From NCBI RefSeq assembly GCF_004570865.1, contig NZ_SPQS01000012.1:124001-188000 (forward strand): a DNA stretch of 64,000 nucleotides, in the 5' to 3' direction. The number at the start of each line of letters is the position of its first letter. Position 1 is the stretch's first letter. The position numbers were made by a program, and so were the translations under genes. The notes under the pieces are model-generated. The model did not search any database. It was not told where the DNA came from and saw only the letters and a list, made by a program, of their open reading frames with translations. The DNA comes from Bradyrhizobium frederickii. GTDB lineage: Bacteria > Pseudomonadota > Alphaproteobacteria > Rhizobiales > Xanthobacteraceae. This document shows positions 1 to 8,747 of the stretch, piece after piece.

Positions 1-141
1 GCATCCGGTCCGGGATCCGAGGTGCAGCGGCCGCTCGCTATCGTCGTGATTGGAGGATTGCTGTCCTCCACCCTGCTCACCCTGATTCTCCTGCCGATCC
101 TGTATCGCCGCTACGGCGGCACGTCGAAGGTGGCGAAATGA
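1..141 (+). CDS. CzcA/CusA-type heavy-metal RND efflux pump, C-terminal end (partial)
   Basis: Only the last 46 codons are in the window, open from base 1 to a TGA at 139-141. The fragment carries the end of a periplasmic loop (SEVQRPLAIVVIGG), the final membrane segment (LLSSTLLTLILLPILY) and a short basic tail. This is the usual end of the proton-driven RND pumps of the CzcA/CusA family, which export divalent or monovalent metals across both membranes with a CzcB and a CzcC partner. The following DUF3240 gene overlaps it by an ATGA junction and supports the assignment. The metal cannot be told from this fragment. Confidence 0.8.
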   Translation, partial: ASGPGSEVQRPLAIVVIGGLLSSTLLTLILLPILYRRYGGTSKVAK

Positions 142-449
142 TCGACCAGCTTGTCTGCCTCACGCTGATCGTGCCGCATCGGCTCCGCGACGAGGTGTTC
201 GACCATCTCGCCGAACAGAGCGATCTGGTTTCCGGATTCACGGCCACGCCGGGCTCGGGTCACGGCACCGAGGTTCGATTGCATACGGCCGCCGAACGCG
301 TGAAGGGCCATGCCGACCAGACCGTCGTGCAAGTGGTGCTGCCAGGAAAAGAGGCGGGCCGGCTGCTCGACCGTCTGCGGGTTTCGTTCGCCGGAACCAA
401 GCTGGTCTACTGGACGACGCCGGTCATGGAACTCGGCAGGATCGACTGA
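138..449 (+). CDS. DUF3240 family protein, small PII-like companion of metal efflux pump
   Basis: This 103-residue soluble protein starts with MIDQLVCLTLIVPH and matches my memory of the DUF3240 family, which is commonly encoded directly after czcA/cusA. Its ATG overlaps the stop of the pump gene (ATGA), which implies translational coupling. The length and alternating strand/helix pattern fit a small ferredoxin-like, PII-like fold. A role as metal sensor or modulator of the pump is inferred from the neighbour alone. It ends ten bases before the convergent terC gene. Confidence 0.75.
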   Translation: MIDQLVCLTLIVPHRLRDEVFDHLAEQSDLVSGFTATPGSGHGTEVRLHTAAERVKGHADQTVVQVVLPGKEAGRLLDRLRVSFAGTKLVYWTTPVMELGRID

Positions 450-458
450 GAGGTCGGC

Positions 459-1319
459 CTATTCGGCCGACGCCCTGGCGTGGCGCTCGGACGATTCCAG
501 CGCGGCGGCGGTCAGTTTGCGCCGGCGCCAGATGGTGCCGACCACCAGCACGACGATGACGCCGAGCGCTGCGCAGAAATATTCGCCGCCGGCGCCGCCA
601 TGGCCGAATTGCGGCGGAATCCGCAAGGCACCGAGCATGCTGTCGAGCGAGGCGCCGAACGGACCGTCGAACAGCGCGTGCAGCCTGGGCGCGACGCCGG
701 GATCGGTCGCCATCACCTCGCCCGCGATCCAGCCGAGCAGCGCCGCACCGGCCCAGACCAGCACCGGCAGCTTTTCGAGCAGCGCCATGATCAGCGCCGC
801 GCCGGCGACGATCAGCGGCACGCTGATGGCAAGGCCGAGGATCAGGAGCGGCACGCTGCCATTGGCAGCGGCAGCCACCGCAATGACGTTGTCGAGACTC
901 ATGACGATGTCGGCGACCACGACGATCTGGATGGCGTGCCACAGATGCGCGGCGGCGTCGACGTCGTCCTCGTCCTCGTGTTCCGGCACCAGGAGCTTGG
1001 CCGCGATCACGATCAGCGCGAGTCCGCCGATCAGCTTGAGGTAAGGCAGCTCCATCAGCGTTGCGACGATGCCGGTGAAGATGATCCGCAGCGTCACCGC
1101 CGCGCCGGCGCCGAAGATCATGCCCCACAGCCGGTGTCGCGGCGAGAGGCCGCGGCAGGCCAGCGCAATCACCAGCGCGTTGTCGCCGGAGAGCAGGATG
1201 TTGATCCAGATGATCTTGCCGACCGCGATCCAGAAGGTCGGCGCAGCCATCTCGTTGCGAAACTGGGTGAAGAACGCCCCGATCGTCGCGGGATCGAAGA
1301 TCTGCCAGAGCCAGTCCAC
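459..1319 (-). CDS. TerC family integral membrane protein
   Basis: The 286-residue protein has about seven hydrophobic segments and two related motifs, LLSGDNALVIALA near residue 45 and SLDNVIAVAAAANG near residue 150. These are the paired acidic signatures of TerC proteins. An acidic loop (EHEDEDDVDAA) lies between the two halves. TerC relatives such as MntP-like and YjbE proteins export manganese or protect against metals and tellurite. Which ion is handled here is not visible. The gene reads towards the metal-efflux genes and is followed upstream by ndk on the same strand, 41 bases away. Confidence 0.85.
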   Translation of the reverse strand: MDWLWQIFDPATIGAFFTQFRNEMAAPTFWIAVGKIIWINILLSGDNALVIALACRGLSPRHRLWGMIFGAGAAVTLRIIFTGIVATLMELPYLKLIGGLALIVIAAKLLVPEHEDEDDVDAAAHLWHAIQIVVVADIVMSLDNVIAVAAAANGSVPLLILGLAISVPLIVAGAALIMALLEKLPVLVWAGAALLGWIAGEVMATDPGVAPRLHALFDGPFGASLDSMLGALRIPPQFGHGGAGGEYFCAALGVIVVLVVGTIWRRRKLTAAALESSERHARASAE

Positions 1320-1360
1320 AATGAGTCCTTTCGTCCGGTCTTTAACTTACGGCGGATTGA

Positions 1361-1783
1361 TCAGCCGACGATCTCGTTGCCCGAGAAGAACTGCGCGATC
1401 TCGATCGCGGCCGTCTCCGGCGCATCCGAGCCGTGCACCGAATTCTCGCCGATCGACTTGGCGTAGAGCTTGCGGACGGTGCCCTCGGCCGCCTTGGCCG
1501 GATCGGTCGCGCCCATCACCTCGCGGTACTTGGCGATCGCGCCCTCGCCTTCCAGCACCTGCACCACGACCGGACCGGAGGTCATGAACTCGACGAGCTC
1601 GCCGAAGAACGGGCGCGCCTTGTGGACGGCATAGAAGGTCTCGGCCTGTTCCTTGGTCATGCGGATGCGCTTCTGCGCGACGATACGCAGGCCCGCCTTT
1701 TCGATCACGGCATTGACGGCGCCGGTCAGGTTACGCGCGGTCGCGTCGGGCTTGATGATCGAGAAAGTGCGTTCGATGGCCAT
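1361..1783 (-). CDS. ndk: Nucleoside diphosphate kinase
   Basis: At 140 residues this has the normal family length. It starts MAIERTFSIIKPDA, the standard N-terminus, and carries the active-site histidine at residue 117 in the context NSVHGSDAPETA. The enzyme transfers the gamma phosphate between nucleoside tri- and diphosphates through a phosphohistidine and balances the cytoplasmic NTP pools. An AGGACAAG-like ribosome site precedes the ATG. The gene lies alone between terC and the region upstream of the small secreted protein. Confidence 0.97.
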   Translation of the reverse strand: MAIERTFSIIKPDATARNLTGAVNAVIEKAGLRIVAQKRIRMTKEQAETFYAVHKARPFFGELVEFMTSGPVVVQVLEGEGAIAKYREVMGATDPAKAAEGTVRKLYAKSIGENSVHGSDAPETAAIEIAQFFSGNEIVG

Positions 1784-2106
1784 GATCTTGTCCTTGGGAA
1801 GAAAGCGGTGATTGCCGGGTTGCGGGGCTTATATCGGCGCCTTTGCCGGACGGCAAGCGAGCGCCCAAAGCCTCTCACAGGCGCTTCGCCGCAGGCGGCC
1901 CGGCCGGATCTAGGCATGAATTACCGAGATTTCACCCAGATGAACCGAATCTGAAGCCTCCATTCAGGCTTTGGTTCGGCCTGCCGGCTTATGCTCCTTC
2001 CATCGAAACCCAAGCCTGATCACAAGCCTGACCATCAGGCGGACGTTTCGGCGGCCTTTCCATCGACGCGGATTGCCCCCGCGCCGGCAGTTTTGAGGAG
2101 ATCACC
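1784..2106. promoter_or_regulatory. Divergent intergenic region between ndk and a small secreted protein gene
   Basis: This 323-base stretch has no convincing gene. It should hold the ndk promoter (minus strand) and that of the gene at 2107. It contains an imperfect inverted repeat: GAACC at 1942-1946 and GAAGCCT at 1953-1959 against AGGCTT at 1966-1971 and GGTTC at 1973-1977. A second small hairpin (GCCTGAT with ATCAGGC) lies near 2014-2039. Whether these are operators or transcript structures cannot be told. Confidence 0.35.
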
Positions 2107-2361
2107 ATGTTGAGGAAACTTTCGCTTGCCGCTGTCGCTGCGGTTGCGCTCGGTGCCGCGCTGGCCCCGACCTCGGCCTCCGCTCACTGGCATGGCGGCG
2201 GCCCGGGCTGGCATGGCGGTGGCGGCTGGCACGGCGGCTACCGCTGGGGCGGACCGCGCTTCTATGCCCCGGTCTCCTACGGTTATGGCGGGTGCTATGT
2301 GCGCCGGCTGGTCCCGACCCCCTGGGGACCCCGCTGGCGGCTGATCAACCGCTGCTACTGA
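2107..2361 (+). CDS. Small secreted glycine/histidine-rich protein
   Basis: The 84-residue product begins with a clear Sec signal peptide (MLRKLSLAAVAAVALGAALA, cleavage likely after SASA). The mature part is rich in Gly, His, Trp and Tyr (HWHGGGPGWHGGGGWHGG) and ends with RWRLINRCY. It carries two cysteines, which could form a disulfide. Proteins of this kind are numerous in Bradyrhizobium and have no known function; metal binding by the His/Gly stretch is only a guess. A GAGGAG site lies six bases before the ATG, and a good terminator follows at 2426. Confidence 0.8.
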   Translation: MLRKLSLAAVAAVALGAALAPTSASAHWHGGGPGWHGGGGWHGGYRWGGPRFYAPVSYGYGGCYVRRLVPTPWGPRWRLINRCY

Positions 2362-2425
2362 GCCCGACAGCACCTTTCTAATCCCCCGAGGTATCTGCGC
2401 CCCCCACAGGTACCTTCCAAGAGGA

Positions 2426-2460
2426 GCCCCGGCGATCCCCCCGCCGGGGCTTCGCATTTT
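2426..2460 (+). terminator. Rho-independent terminator after the small secreted protein gene
   Basis: GCCCCGGC at 2426-2433 pairs with GCCGGGGC at 2443-2450 around a loop of nine bases, and TTCGCATTTT follows. Position and polarity fit the end of the 2107-2361 transcript. Confidence 0.75.
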
Positions 2461-2586
2461 GGGTGGATGGGGCGGGGTTCATGCAATTTTGACGAGAATG
2501 GCAGCGATCCCCAAGGAATGGCGAAACCATTTTGGGGGTCAATGACTTGGTACTGTGTCTTTACCCTGAGCACACGGAACCGCGCG

Positions 2587-2760
2587 ATGGTTGGGCCCTT
2601 TGCCAATGACAGCGAACAGATCGACCGGCGCACCAGCCGATCGATTTGCGATGCCGTGGGCGAACGGCTCCAGCAGAGCCTGCGTCCCGAGACACGGCTC
2701 CCGACGCATCTCGAGCAGCTCCTCAACGAGCTGGAGCGGCGCGACCGCGACGCGCATTGA
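2587..2760 (+). CDS. Small conserved protein with a NepR-like motif
   Basis: The frame stays open from 2467, with ATGs at 2467, 2518, 2542 and 2587. I favour 2587, where CGGAA sits upstream and the sequence starts to look like a protein (MVGPFANDSEQIDRR). The 57-residue product ends ICDAVGERLQQSLRPE, then LPTHLEQLLNELERRD. That pattern, a G-x-x-L helix, a Leu-Pro turn and a second LL-x-x-L helix, resembles the NepR anti-sigma fold. The likeness is weak and the call is inference. It lies 62 bases before the ABC-F gene. Confidence 0.5.
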   Translation: MVGPFANDSEQIDRRTSRSICDAVGERLQQSLRPETRLPTHLEQLLNELERRDRDAH

Positions 2761-2822
2761 GCGGCGATCAAGCCATTGCAGAAACGGGTTGCGTTTGACC
2801 ACGGCTGCGGTGACAAGGCCGC

Positions 2823-4685
2823 ATGCTGTCCATCACCGATCTCTCCATCCGCCTCGCCGGACGCCTTCTGATTGACCAGAGTTCCGTGCAGATCACGCCG
2901 GGCTCGCGCGTCGGCCTGGTCGGACGCAACGGCACCGGCAAGTCGACGCTGTTCAAGGTGATCCGCGGCGAACTGGCGGCCGAGCATGGCTCGGTGACCT
3001 TGCCGCCGCGCTGGCGGATCGGCAGCCTGGCCCAGGAAGCCCCGAACGGGCCGGAAAGCCTGATCACCGTCGTGCTCAAGGCCGACCTCGAACGCGACGC
3101 GCTGCTCACTGAAGCCGAGAGCGCGACCGATCCGCATCGGATCGCCGAGATCCAGACCCGCCTCGTCGACATCGACGCGCATTCGGCGCCGAGCCGCGCC
3201 GCTGCGATTCTCTCCGGCCTCGGCTTCTCCGCTGCCGATCAGCTCCGCCCCTGCGCCGAATTCTCCGGCGGCTGGCGCATGCGCGTCGCGCTTGCCGCCA
3301 CCCTGTTCGCGGCCCCCGATTTGTTGCTGCTCGACGAGCCCACCAACTATCTCGACCTCGAAGGCACGCTGTGGCTGGAGGATCACCTGGCGCATTATCC
3401 GCGCACCGTGATCGTGATCAGCCACGACCGTGATCTGCTGGAAAGCTCGGTCGACCAGATCCTGCATCTGGAGCGCGGCAAGCTCACGCTCTACAAGGGC
3501 AGCTATTCCTCATTCGAGGAGCAGCGCGCCGCGCGCGAGCTGCTCGATGCCAAACAGGTCAAGCGCCAGGAGGCCGAGCGCGCCCGCCTGCAGGCCTTCG
3601 TCGACCGCTTCAAGGCCAAGGCCTCGAAAGCGCGGCAGGCACAGTCCCGCGTCAAGATGCTGGAGCGGCTGAAGCCGATTACGGCGCTGGTGACCGATGA
3701 CGTGCGCGAGATCAGCTTTCCCGCGCCGGAAAAGATCCTCTCGCCGCCGATCATCGCGGTCGACAACGCCTCGGTCGGCTACGATCCGGCGAGCCCCGTG
3801 CTCAATCGCGTCACCTTGCGGATCGACAATGACGACCGCATCGCGCTGCTGGGTGCCAACGGCAACGGCAAGTCGACGCTGGTCAAGTTGCTGGCCGGAC
3901 GCCTTGCGCCGTTCTCCGGCAGGGTGACGCGGGCCGACAAGCTGTCGATCGCCTATTTCGCGCAGCATCAGCTCGACGAGCTCAACGAGGACGCCTCCGC
4001 CTATGACCACGTCCGCAAGCTGATGGGCGATGCGCCGGAGGCCAAGGTGCGGGCACGCGCCGGCGCGATCGGCTTCTCCGGCAAGGCGGCCGACACCAAG
4101 GCCGGCAAATTGTCGGGCGGCGAGAAGGCACGGCTGCTCCTGGGCCTTGCGACCTTCTTCGGTCCCAACATGATCATCCTGGACGAGCCGACCAACCATC
4201 TCGACATCGACAGCCGCGGCGCTTTGGCCGAAGCCATCAACGAATTTCCCGGCGCGGTGATCATGGTCTCGCACGATCGCTATCTGATCGAGGCCTGCGC
4301 CGACCGGCTCTGGATCGTCGCCGATCGCACCGTGACCAATTACGACGGCGACCTCGACGAATATCGCCGCCTGGTGCTGTCCACACGCAATGGCGAGCCC
4401 GCCCCGCGCGAGCGCAGTGCGCCAAGCGAAAAGCCGCAGCGCGCAAGGTCGGACAATCGCGGCTCGCTGAAGAAGCGCATCGCGGAGGCCGAAGCCGAGA
4501 TCGCCCGCGTCAGCGAGATCATCACCAAGATCGACACCGCCCTTGCCCTGCCCGATATTTTTACGCGCGATCCCAAGCAGGCCGCCCAGCTGTCGAAGGC
4601 GCGTGCCAACGCCGCCGACGCGCTGGCGCGGGCGGAGGAGCAATGGCTGGAAGCAAGCACGCAGTTTGACGAGGCGGCGGGGTAG
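2823..4685 (+). CDS. ABC-F family ATP-binding protein
   Basis: The 620-residue protein has two ATPase domains in one chain and no membrane segment. The first has Walker A GRNGTGKST (about residue 35), the signature EFSGGWRMR and Walker B LLLLDEPTNYLDLEG. The second has GANGNGKST (about 345), LSGGEKARLLLG and DEPTNHLDIDS. A basic helical linker (KRQEAERARLQAF) joins them, and a C-terminal coiled coil (about 535-615) follows. This is the layout of ABC-F translation factors such as Uup and YheS, which act at the ribosomal E site. Assignment to one subfamily is not possible by eye. Confidence 0.93.
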   Translation: MLSITDLSIRLAGRLLIDQSSVQITPGSRVGLVGRNGTGKSTLFKVIRGELAAEHGSVTLPPRWRIGSLAQEAPNGPESLITVVLKADLERDALLTEAESATDPHRIAEIQTRLVDIDAHSAPSRAAAILSGLGFSAADQLRPCAEFSGGWRMRVALAATLFAAPDLLLLDEPTNYLDLEGTLWLEDHLAHYPRTVIVISHDRDLLESSVDQILHLERGKLTLYKGSYSSFEEQRAARELLDAKQVKRQEAERARLQAFVDRFKAKASKARQAQSRVKMLERLKPITALVTDDVREISFPAPEKILSPPIIAVDNASVGYDPASPVLNRVTLRIDNDDRIALLGANGNGKSTLVKLLAGRLAPFSGRVTRADKLSIAYFAQHQLDELNEDASAYDHVRKLMGDAPEAKVRARAGAIGFSGKAADTKAGKLSGGEKARLLLGLATFFGPNMIILDEPTNHLDIDSRGALAEAINEFPGAVIMVSHDRYLIEACADRLWIVADRTVTNYDGDLDEYRRLVLSTRNGEPAPRERSAPSEKPQRARSDNRGSLKKRIAEAEAEIARVSEIITKIDTALALPDIFTRDPKQAAQLSKARANAADALARAEEQWLEASTQFDEAAG

Positions 4686-4732
4686 CGTCACTGCCGCGCG
4701 CCGGCTCAATCAAAATCTGAAAACAACCCCAT

Positions 4733-4767
4733 GCAAAGTACCGGTAATTTATTACCTGGCACTTTGC
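4733..4767. terminator. AT-rich hairpin between convergent genes
   Basis: GCAAAGTACCGGTAAT at 4733-4748 faces ATTACCTGGCACTTTGC at 4751-4767, an almost perfect inverted repeat with a two-base loop. It lies between the ends of the ABC-F gene and the convergent tctC-like gene. It lacks a T tract, so it may be a bidirectional terminator, a transcript-end stabiliser or a small palindromic repeat. Confidence 0.45.
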
Positions 4768-4837
4768 TGTTGACGAATATCCGCTTTCCCGTGTCGGTAG
4801 CGCCTCGCCCGAGGCCGGCGCCTGTAGCAGCAACGGC

Positions 4838-5803
4838 TCAATCCGCGTACTGCCCGGCTGCCTTGATGATCGGCGCCCAGCGGTCGATCTCACTCGTCAG
4901 CATCGCACCCAGCGCCTCCGGCGTGGCCTTGTCCTGCGGCACCGGCTCGGTGTTGATGTCGTTGAACCGGGCGATCAAGGCGGGATCCTTCAGTGCGGTC
5001 TGGAGCGCCGCCGTCAGCTTCTGAATGACCGCCGGCGGTGTGCCCTTGGGCGCATAGATGCCGTGCCAGACGCCGAGCTCGAACCCCTTGAGGCCGGCCT
5101 CGTCCGCCGTCGGCAGGTCGGGAAGACTCTTCAGCCGCTCCTTGGTGGTGATCGCGTAGGCCTTGACCTGCTTGGCCGTGATCGGACCGGTGGTGTTGGT
5201 CGCCTGGTCGCAGGTGAGATCGATCTGCTTGCCGAGCAGATCGTTCATGATCGGACCGTTGCCCTTGTACGGCACCGTGGTGAGCTGCTTCTGGATCGCC
5301 GTCATGAACAGCATGCCGCAGAGATGCGATGCCGCACCCAACCCGGCATTGGCGTAGGTCAGCTTGTCGCCCTGCTGCTGGGCGTAGGCGACCAATTCCT
5401 TGAGCGTGTCGGCCGGAAAATCCGCACGCGCGATGATGGTCATCGGCGCGTTGGTCACGAGCCCGATCGGCGCAAAGGCCGTCTTGGTGTCGTAGCTGAG
5501 GTTGCGATACAGCGTCGCCGCGGTCGAGATGCCGACGTGATGGATCAGCAGCGTGTAGCCGTCCGGCTGGGCGCGCGCGGCGCGGGTCGAGCCGATGGTG
5601 CCGCCGGCCCCGGTCGCGTTCTCGACGATGACCTGCTGTCCCAGCGATTTCGCCATGCCCGCCGCGGTCAGGCGCGCGATGGTGTCGGTCGGCCCGCCGG
5701 CGGCGAACGGCACCAGCATGGTGATGGGCCTGGTCGGATAGTCCTGGGCGAGCGCCGCGCCAAACGGCAGCAGCAGCGCCGACACGAGGGCAATGAACCG
5801 CAT
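4838..5803 (-). CDS. Bug/TctC family periplasmic solute-binding protein
   Basis: I start the gene at 5803, where GGAGG lies five bases before ATG and the product begins with a signal peptide (MRFIALVSALLLPFGAALA, cut before QDYPTRPIT). The longer frame from 5866 lacks these. The mature 300-residue protein shows the Bug family hallmarks: YPTRPITMLVPFAAGGPTD near the N-terminus and the GTIGSTRAARAQPDGYT region. Bug proteins bind carboxylates or related small molecules in the periplasm, often with a TctAB transporter, but no transporter gene is nearby. Orphan Bug genes are common in this lineage. The ligand is unknown. Confidence 0.88.
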   Translation of the reverse strand: MRFIALVSALLLPFGAALAQDYPTRPITMLVPFAAGGPTDTIARLTAAGMAKSLGQQVIVENATGAGGTIGSTRAARAQPDGYTLLIHHVGISTAATLYRNLSYDTKTAFAPIGLVTNAPMTIIARADFPADTLKELVAYAQQQGDKLTYANAGLGAASHLCGMLFMTAIQKQLTTVPYKGNGPIMNDLLGKQIDLTCDQATNTTGPITAKQVKAYAITTKERLKSLPDLPTADEAGLKGFELGVWHGIYAPKGTPPAVIQKLTAALQTALKDPALIARFNDINTEPVPQDKATPEALGAMLTSEIDRWAPIIKAAGQYAD

Positions 5804-5986
5804 GGTTTCCTCCGGATTGTTGTTGGCACCATCAAAGCGCATTCCCGGCCGCGCGGCCATCACCAAAGAGACGCATCAGACGCATCAGGAGTGTTGCGAT
5901 CTGTGCGAAGGCGCGCGCGGCCGATGGCACTGGCGCGCATAGGCTCAAGTCCAGCACTCGGTTTGATGAAGCGGCGGGGTAGAAGG

Positions 5987-6118
5987 CCTCGTGTCCCGGA
6001 CGCGACGCGCCATGAAATGACGCGACGCTGAGCCGGGACCCACGCTTCAGCGTACACGCGGCTCCTCGGCCCCGGCTCGGCCGCGCATCGCTCAAGCGCT
6101 GCGCCGCGTCCGGGGCAT
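5987..6118. repeat. Intergenic palindromic repeat, family 1
   Basis: CCTCGTGTCCCGGACGCG at 5987-6004 pairs with CGCGTCCGGGGCAT near 6105-6118. Inner arms built on GCTGAGCCGGGACC and GGCCCCGGCTCGGCC also pair. The element sits in the 340-base gap 5804-6143 between two minus-strand genes; the rest of that gap shows no gene. A relative lies at 25517-25613. Confidence 0.6.
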
Positions 6119-6143
6119 ATACGTCGATAGCGGTGGATTCGCT

Positions 6144-6662
6144 TTACGCGTGCTTCTTCTTCGGCTTCGCCGCCCTCGGCACTGGCTGCGGGTCCGGATT
6201 GCCCTCGATCGCGGACAGGCGGCCGGCGGTGAAGGTGTAGATGCCGGCGCGGGGACCGGTGGTCCAGGTCACGATGGCGACGCGGCGGCCGGCGGCATCG
6301 TTGGAGAGATTGACGCTCGAGGGCGCGCCGATGCCGCGCACCACGTCGCATTCGGTGTGGCCGAGCGCGACCGTGCCGCCCATCGGCGCCGTCGTCGACG
6401 CATTGGCGTCGGCCGGCCCGGGCGGCGGCGCCATGCCGGGACAGGCGCCGTCGGCGCTGACGAGATCCTCAGCTCCGACCGGCTTGTCGGGGGTCAGCGG
6501 CGGCGACTCGATCGAGATGTTCTTGATGAAGAGACGGCCCGGTTTCTGGAACCATTCCGCATCCTTCGACAACAGATCGCTCCCGCCCGAACAGCCCGCG
6601 ACCAGCGGTGCGACGGCAGCCAACGCAACCAACAGCGACTTGGGAAGCTTTTGATGTCGCAC
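6144..6662 (-). CDS. Putative lipoprotein with a BamE-like C-terminal region
   Basis: The 172-residue product has a lipoprotein signal: basic start (MRHQKLPKS), hydrophobic core and lipobox LVAGC with the cysteine at about residue 24. A proline/alanine-rich stretch follows. Near residue 100 the segment GHTECDVVRGIGAPSSVNL and then VAIVTWTTGPRAGIYTFTAGRLSAIE recall the SmpA/BamE pattern, in which a G-x-x-x-x-V helix and a Gly-x-Pro turn precede a small sheet. The end is basic (PKKKHA). No family is firmly recognised, so a role in the outer membrane is inference. It stands alone between holC and the repeat-bearing gap. Confidence 0.65.
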   Translation of the reverse strand: MRHQKLPKSLLVALAAVAPLVAGCSGGSDLLSKDAEWFQKPGRLFIKNISIESPPLTPDKPVGAEDLVSADGACPGMAPPPGPADANASTTAPMGGTVALGHTECDVVRGIGAPSSVNLSNDAAGRRVAIVTWTTGPRAGIYTFTAGRLSAIEGNPDPQPVPRAAKPKKKHA

Positions 6663-6788
6663 GATAAACCAAATTCCCCGCGTGAAGGACCAGCCCTAAG
6701 CGATTGTCCCAACATCACTTTGCGGCACGAAGGTGACCAAAGCCAGCATCGCCCGAAAAGTGCAAATTATCATTAATTGCGAAGGCCC

Positions 6789-7241
6789 CTAATTCCGACG
6801 CTGCCACCGGCCCCGCTCGTCGGCCTGCCAATAGGTGACATCAAATCCCCGCGCCTTGCAGTCCGTCCAGGTGCTGCGGGCGAGCGCCAGCGCATCCGGG
6901 TCGTCGCCGTTGAACAGCAGCACCATGCGCGCATAGCCCTGCGCGTCCTCCGGGAGGGCGGCATTGTCGACCAGGAAGCGGACATGGGCGCCGTTGGGAT
7001 TGCCCTCCTCGATCGCCAGCACGATGGGCTGATCGGCGGCGTCGTTCACGCGCCATGTCGCGTGCGGCAGGAAGGAATCGTCGCGATAGGTCCACAAATG
7101 CGCGTCGAGCGCGTCGGCGCGTTCTTCCGAGGTCGACTGCACCACGACGCGCCAGCCGCGCTCGAGCGATTTCTCGAGAAGCGGCGGCAACACGTTCTCC
7201 ACCGTCATGTTTTGCAGATGATAGAACAGGACTTCAGTCAT
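6789..7241 (-). CDS. holC: DNA polymerase III subunit chi
   Basis: The 150-residue protein has the chi-family pattern. It begins MTEVLFYHLQNMTVENVLPPLLEKSLERGWRV with family-typical spacing, has the mid-protein LDAHLWTYRDDSFLPHA motif and the segment ADQPIVLA. Chi joins psi in the clamp-loader complex and contacts single-strand binding protein. The alphaproteobacterial form is often next to pepA, as here: pepA ends six bases upstream on the same strand, so the two are probably one transcript. Confidence 0.93.
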   Translation of the reverse strand: MTEVLFYHLQNMTVENVLPPLLEKSLERGWRVVVQSTSEERADALDAHLWTYRDDSFLPHATWRVNDAADQPIVLAIEEGNPNGAHVRFLVDNAALPEDAQGYARMVLLFNGDDPDALALARSTWTDCKARGFDVTYWQADERGRWQRRN

Positions 7242-7247
7242 CTCGGG

Positions 7248-8747
7248 TCATTTGCGCTCGTAATGGTCGGCGACGAGGCGGTCGAGCAGGCGGACACCGT
7301 AGCCGCTGCCCCAGCTGTGGTTGACGTCGGTCTTCGGCGCGCCCATGGCGGTGCCGGCGATGTCGAGATGGGCCCAGGGCGTGTTGTCGACGAAGCGCTG
7401 CAGGAACTGCGCCGCGGTGATCGAGCCGCCATGACGGCCGCCGGTGTTCTTCATGTCGGCGAATTGGGAATCGATCAGCTTGTCGTATTCGGGACCGAGC
7501 GGCATGCGCCAGACCTTTTCCCCGCATTCGATACCGGCCGTCAGCAGGCGTTCGGCAAGCTCGTCATTGTTGGAGAACATGCCGGCATGCTCGGTGCCAA
7601 GCGCGACCACGATCGCGCCGGTCAGCGTCGCCAGATCCACCATGAATTCCGGCTTCACCTTCTTGGCGACGTACCAGAGCACGTCGGCCAGCACGAGACG
7701 GCCTTCCGCGTCGGTGTTGATGATCTCGATGGTCTGGCCCGACATCGAGGTAACGATGTCGCCCGGCCGCTGCGCATTGCCGTCAGGCATGTTCTCGACG
7801 AGGCCGATGGCGCCGACCACGTTGGCCTTGGCCTTGCGCGCCGCCAGCGCGTGCATCAGGCCGACGACGCAGGCCGCGCCGCCCATGTCGCCCTTCATGT
7901 CCTCCATGCTGCCGGCCGGCTTGATCGAGATACCGCCGGTGTCGAAACAGACGCCCTTGCCGACGAAGGCGACCGGCGCCTCGCCCTTCTTGCCGCCGTC
8001 CCAGCGCATGATCACGGTACGGCTCGGCCGCGCCGAGCCCTGACCGACACCGAGCAGCGCGCCCATGCCGAGCTTCTGCATCGCCTTGACGTCGAGCACC
8101 TCGACCTTGACGCCGAGCTTGCGGAGCTGACTGGCGCGGCGCGCGAACTCCTCGGGGAAGAGCACGTTCGGCGGCTCGTTGACGAGGTCGCGCGCGATGA
8201 TCACGCCGTCGACGACATGGCCGGCCGCGACAAACGCCTTCTTCGCGGCAGCGGCATCGCCGACCGCAAGCGAGATGTCGGCGCGCGAGCCGCCCTCCTC
8301 GCCGTCCTTCTTCTTGGTCTTGTAACGGTCGAACTTGTAGGCGCGTAGGCGCAGGCCGGAGGCGATCGCAACCGCCTGCTCGCTCGTCATCGCGCCATCC
8401 GGCAGCTCCGCCATGACGGTCATGGCGGCAGTCCCGGCGGGAAGCTTGCTCGCGGCCACACCGCCGAATTTGAGGAAATCGTTCGCCTTCAGGCCGGCCG
8501 CCTTGCCGGCGCCGATCACCAGCAGTCGGGTGGCTTTCACCCCTTCCGGCGCCAGGATGTCCAGCGCCGCCCCGCTTTTACCCTTGAAGGCGGCGGCGGC
8601 CGCCGCCCGCTTCACGAGGTCGAGAGCGCCGCCCAGCGCCTTGGCGGTCGCGGGACCGACCTTCAGGCTGTCGTCGCAGAACACGACCAGGATGCCACGG
8701 GCGGCTGATGACAACGGGACGAAGCCGACCTTGATGGCATCGGACAT
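7248..8747 (-). CDS. pepA: Leucyl aminopeptidase (M17 family)
   Basis: I choose the ATG at 8747 (MSDAIKVGFVPLSS) because GGAG lies seven bases upstream; the frame opens at 8762. The 499-residue enzyme is of normal length. The M17 metal and catalytic motifs are visible: VGKGVCFDTGGISIKP with the active-site lysine region, MKGDMGGAA, and NTDAEGRLVLAD with the paired acidic ligands. It removes N-terminal residues from peptides in the cytoplasm as a two-metal hexamer. It heads the pepA-holC pair and is divergent from lptF. Confidence 0.96.
   Translation of the reverse strand: MSDAIKVGFVPLSSAARGILVVFCDDSLKVGPATAKALGGALDLVKRAAAAAAFKGKSGAALDILAPEGVKATRLLVIGAGKAAGLKANDFLKFGGVAASKLPAGTAAMTVMAELPDGAMTSEQAVAIASGLRLRAYKFDRYKTKKKDGEEGGSRADISLAVGDAAAAKKAFVAAGHVVDGVIIARDLVNEPPNVLFPEEFARRASQLRKLGVKVEVLDVKAMQKLGMGALLGVGQGSARPSRTVIMRWDGGKKGEAPVAFVGKGVCFDTGGISIKPAGSMEDMKGDMGGAACVVGLMHALAARKAKANVVGAIGLVENMPDGNAQRPGDIVTSMSGQTIEIINTDAEGRLVLADVLWYVAKKVKPEFMVDLATLTGAIVVALGTEHAGMFSNNDELAERLLTAGIECGEKVWRMPLGPEYDKLIDSQFADMKNTGGRHGGSITAAQFLQRFVDNTPWAHLDIAGTAMGAPKTDVNHSWGSGYGVRLLDRLVADHYERK

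Noticed and set aside
4757..4767. A TGGCAC sequence followed by TTTGC read as an RpoN promoter
   Set aside because: The spacing is far too short for -24/-12 elements and the sequence is one arm of the hairpin at 4733-4767.
6777..8348. A 523-codon plus-strand frame opposite holC and pepA
   Set aside because: It has Asp/Arg/Val-rich low-information translation, and both minus-strand genes have full family signatures.
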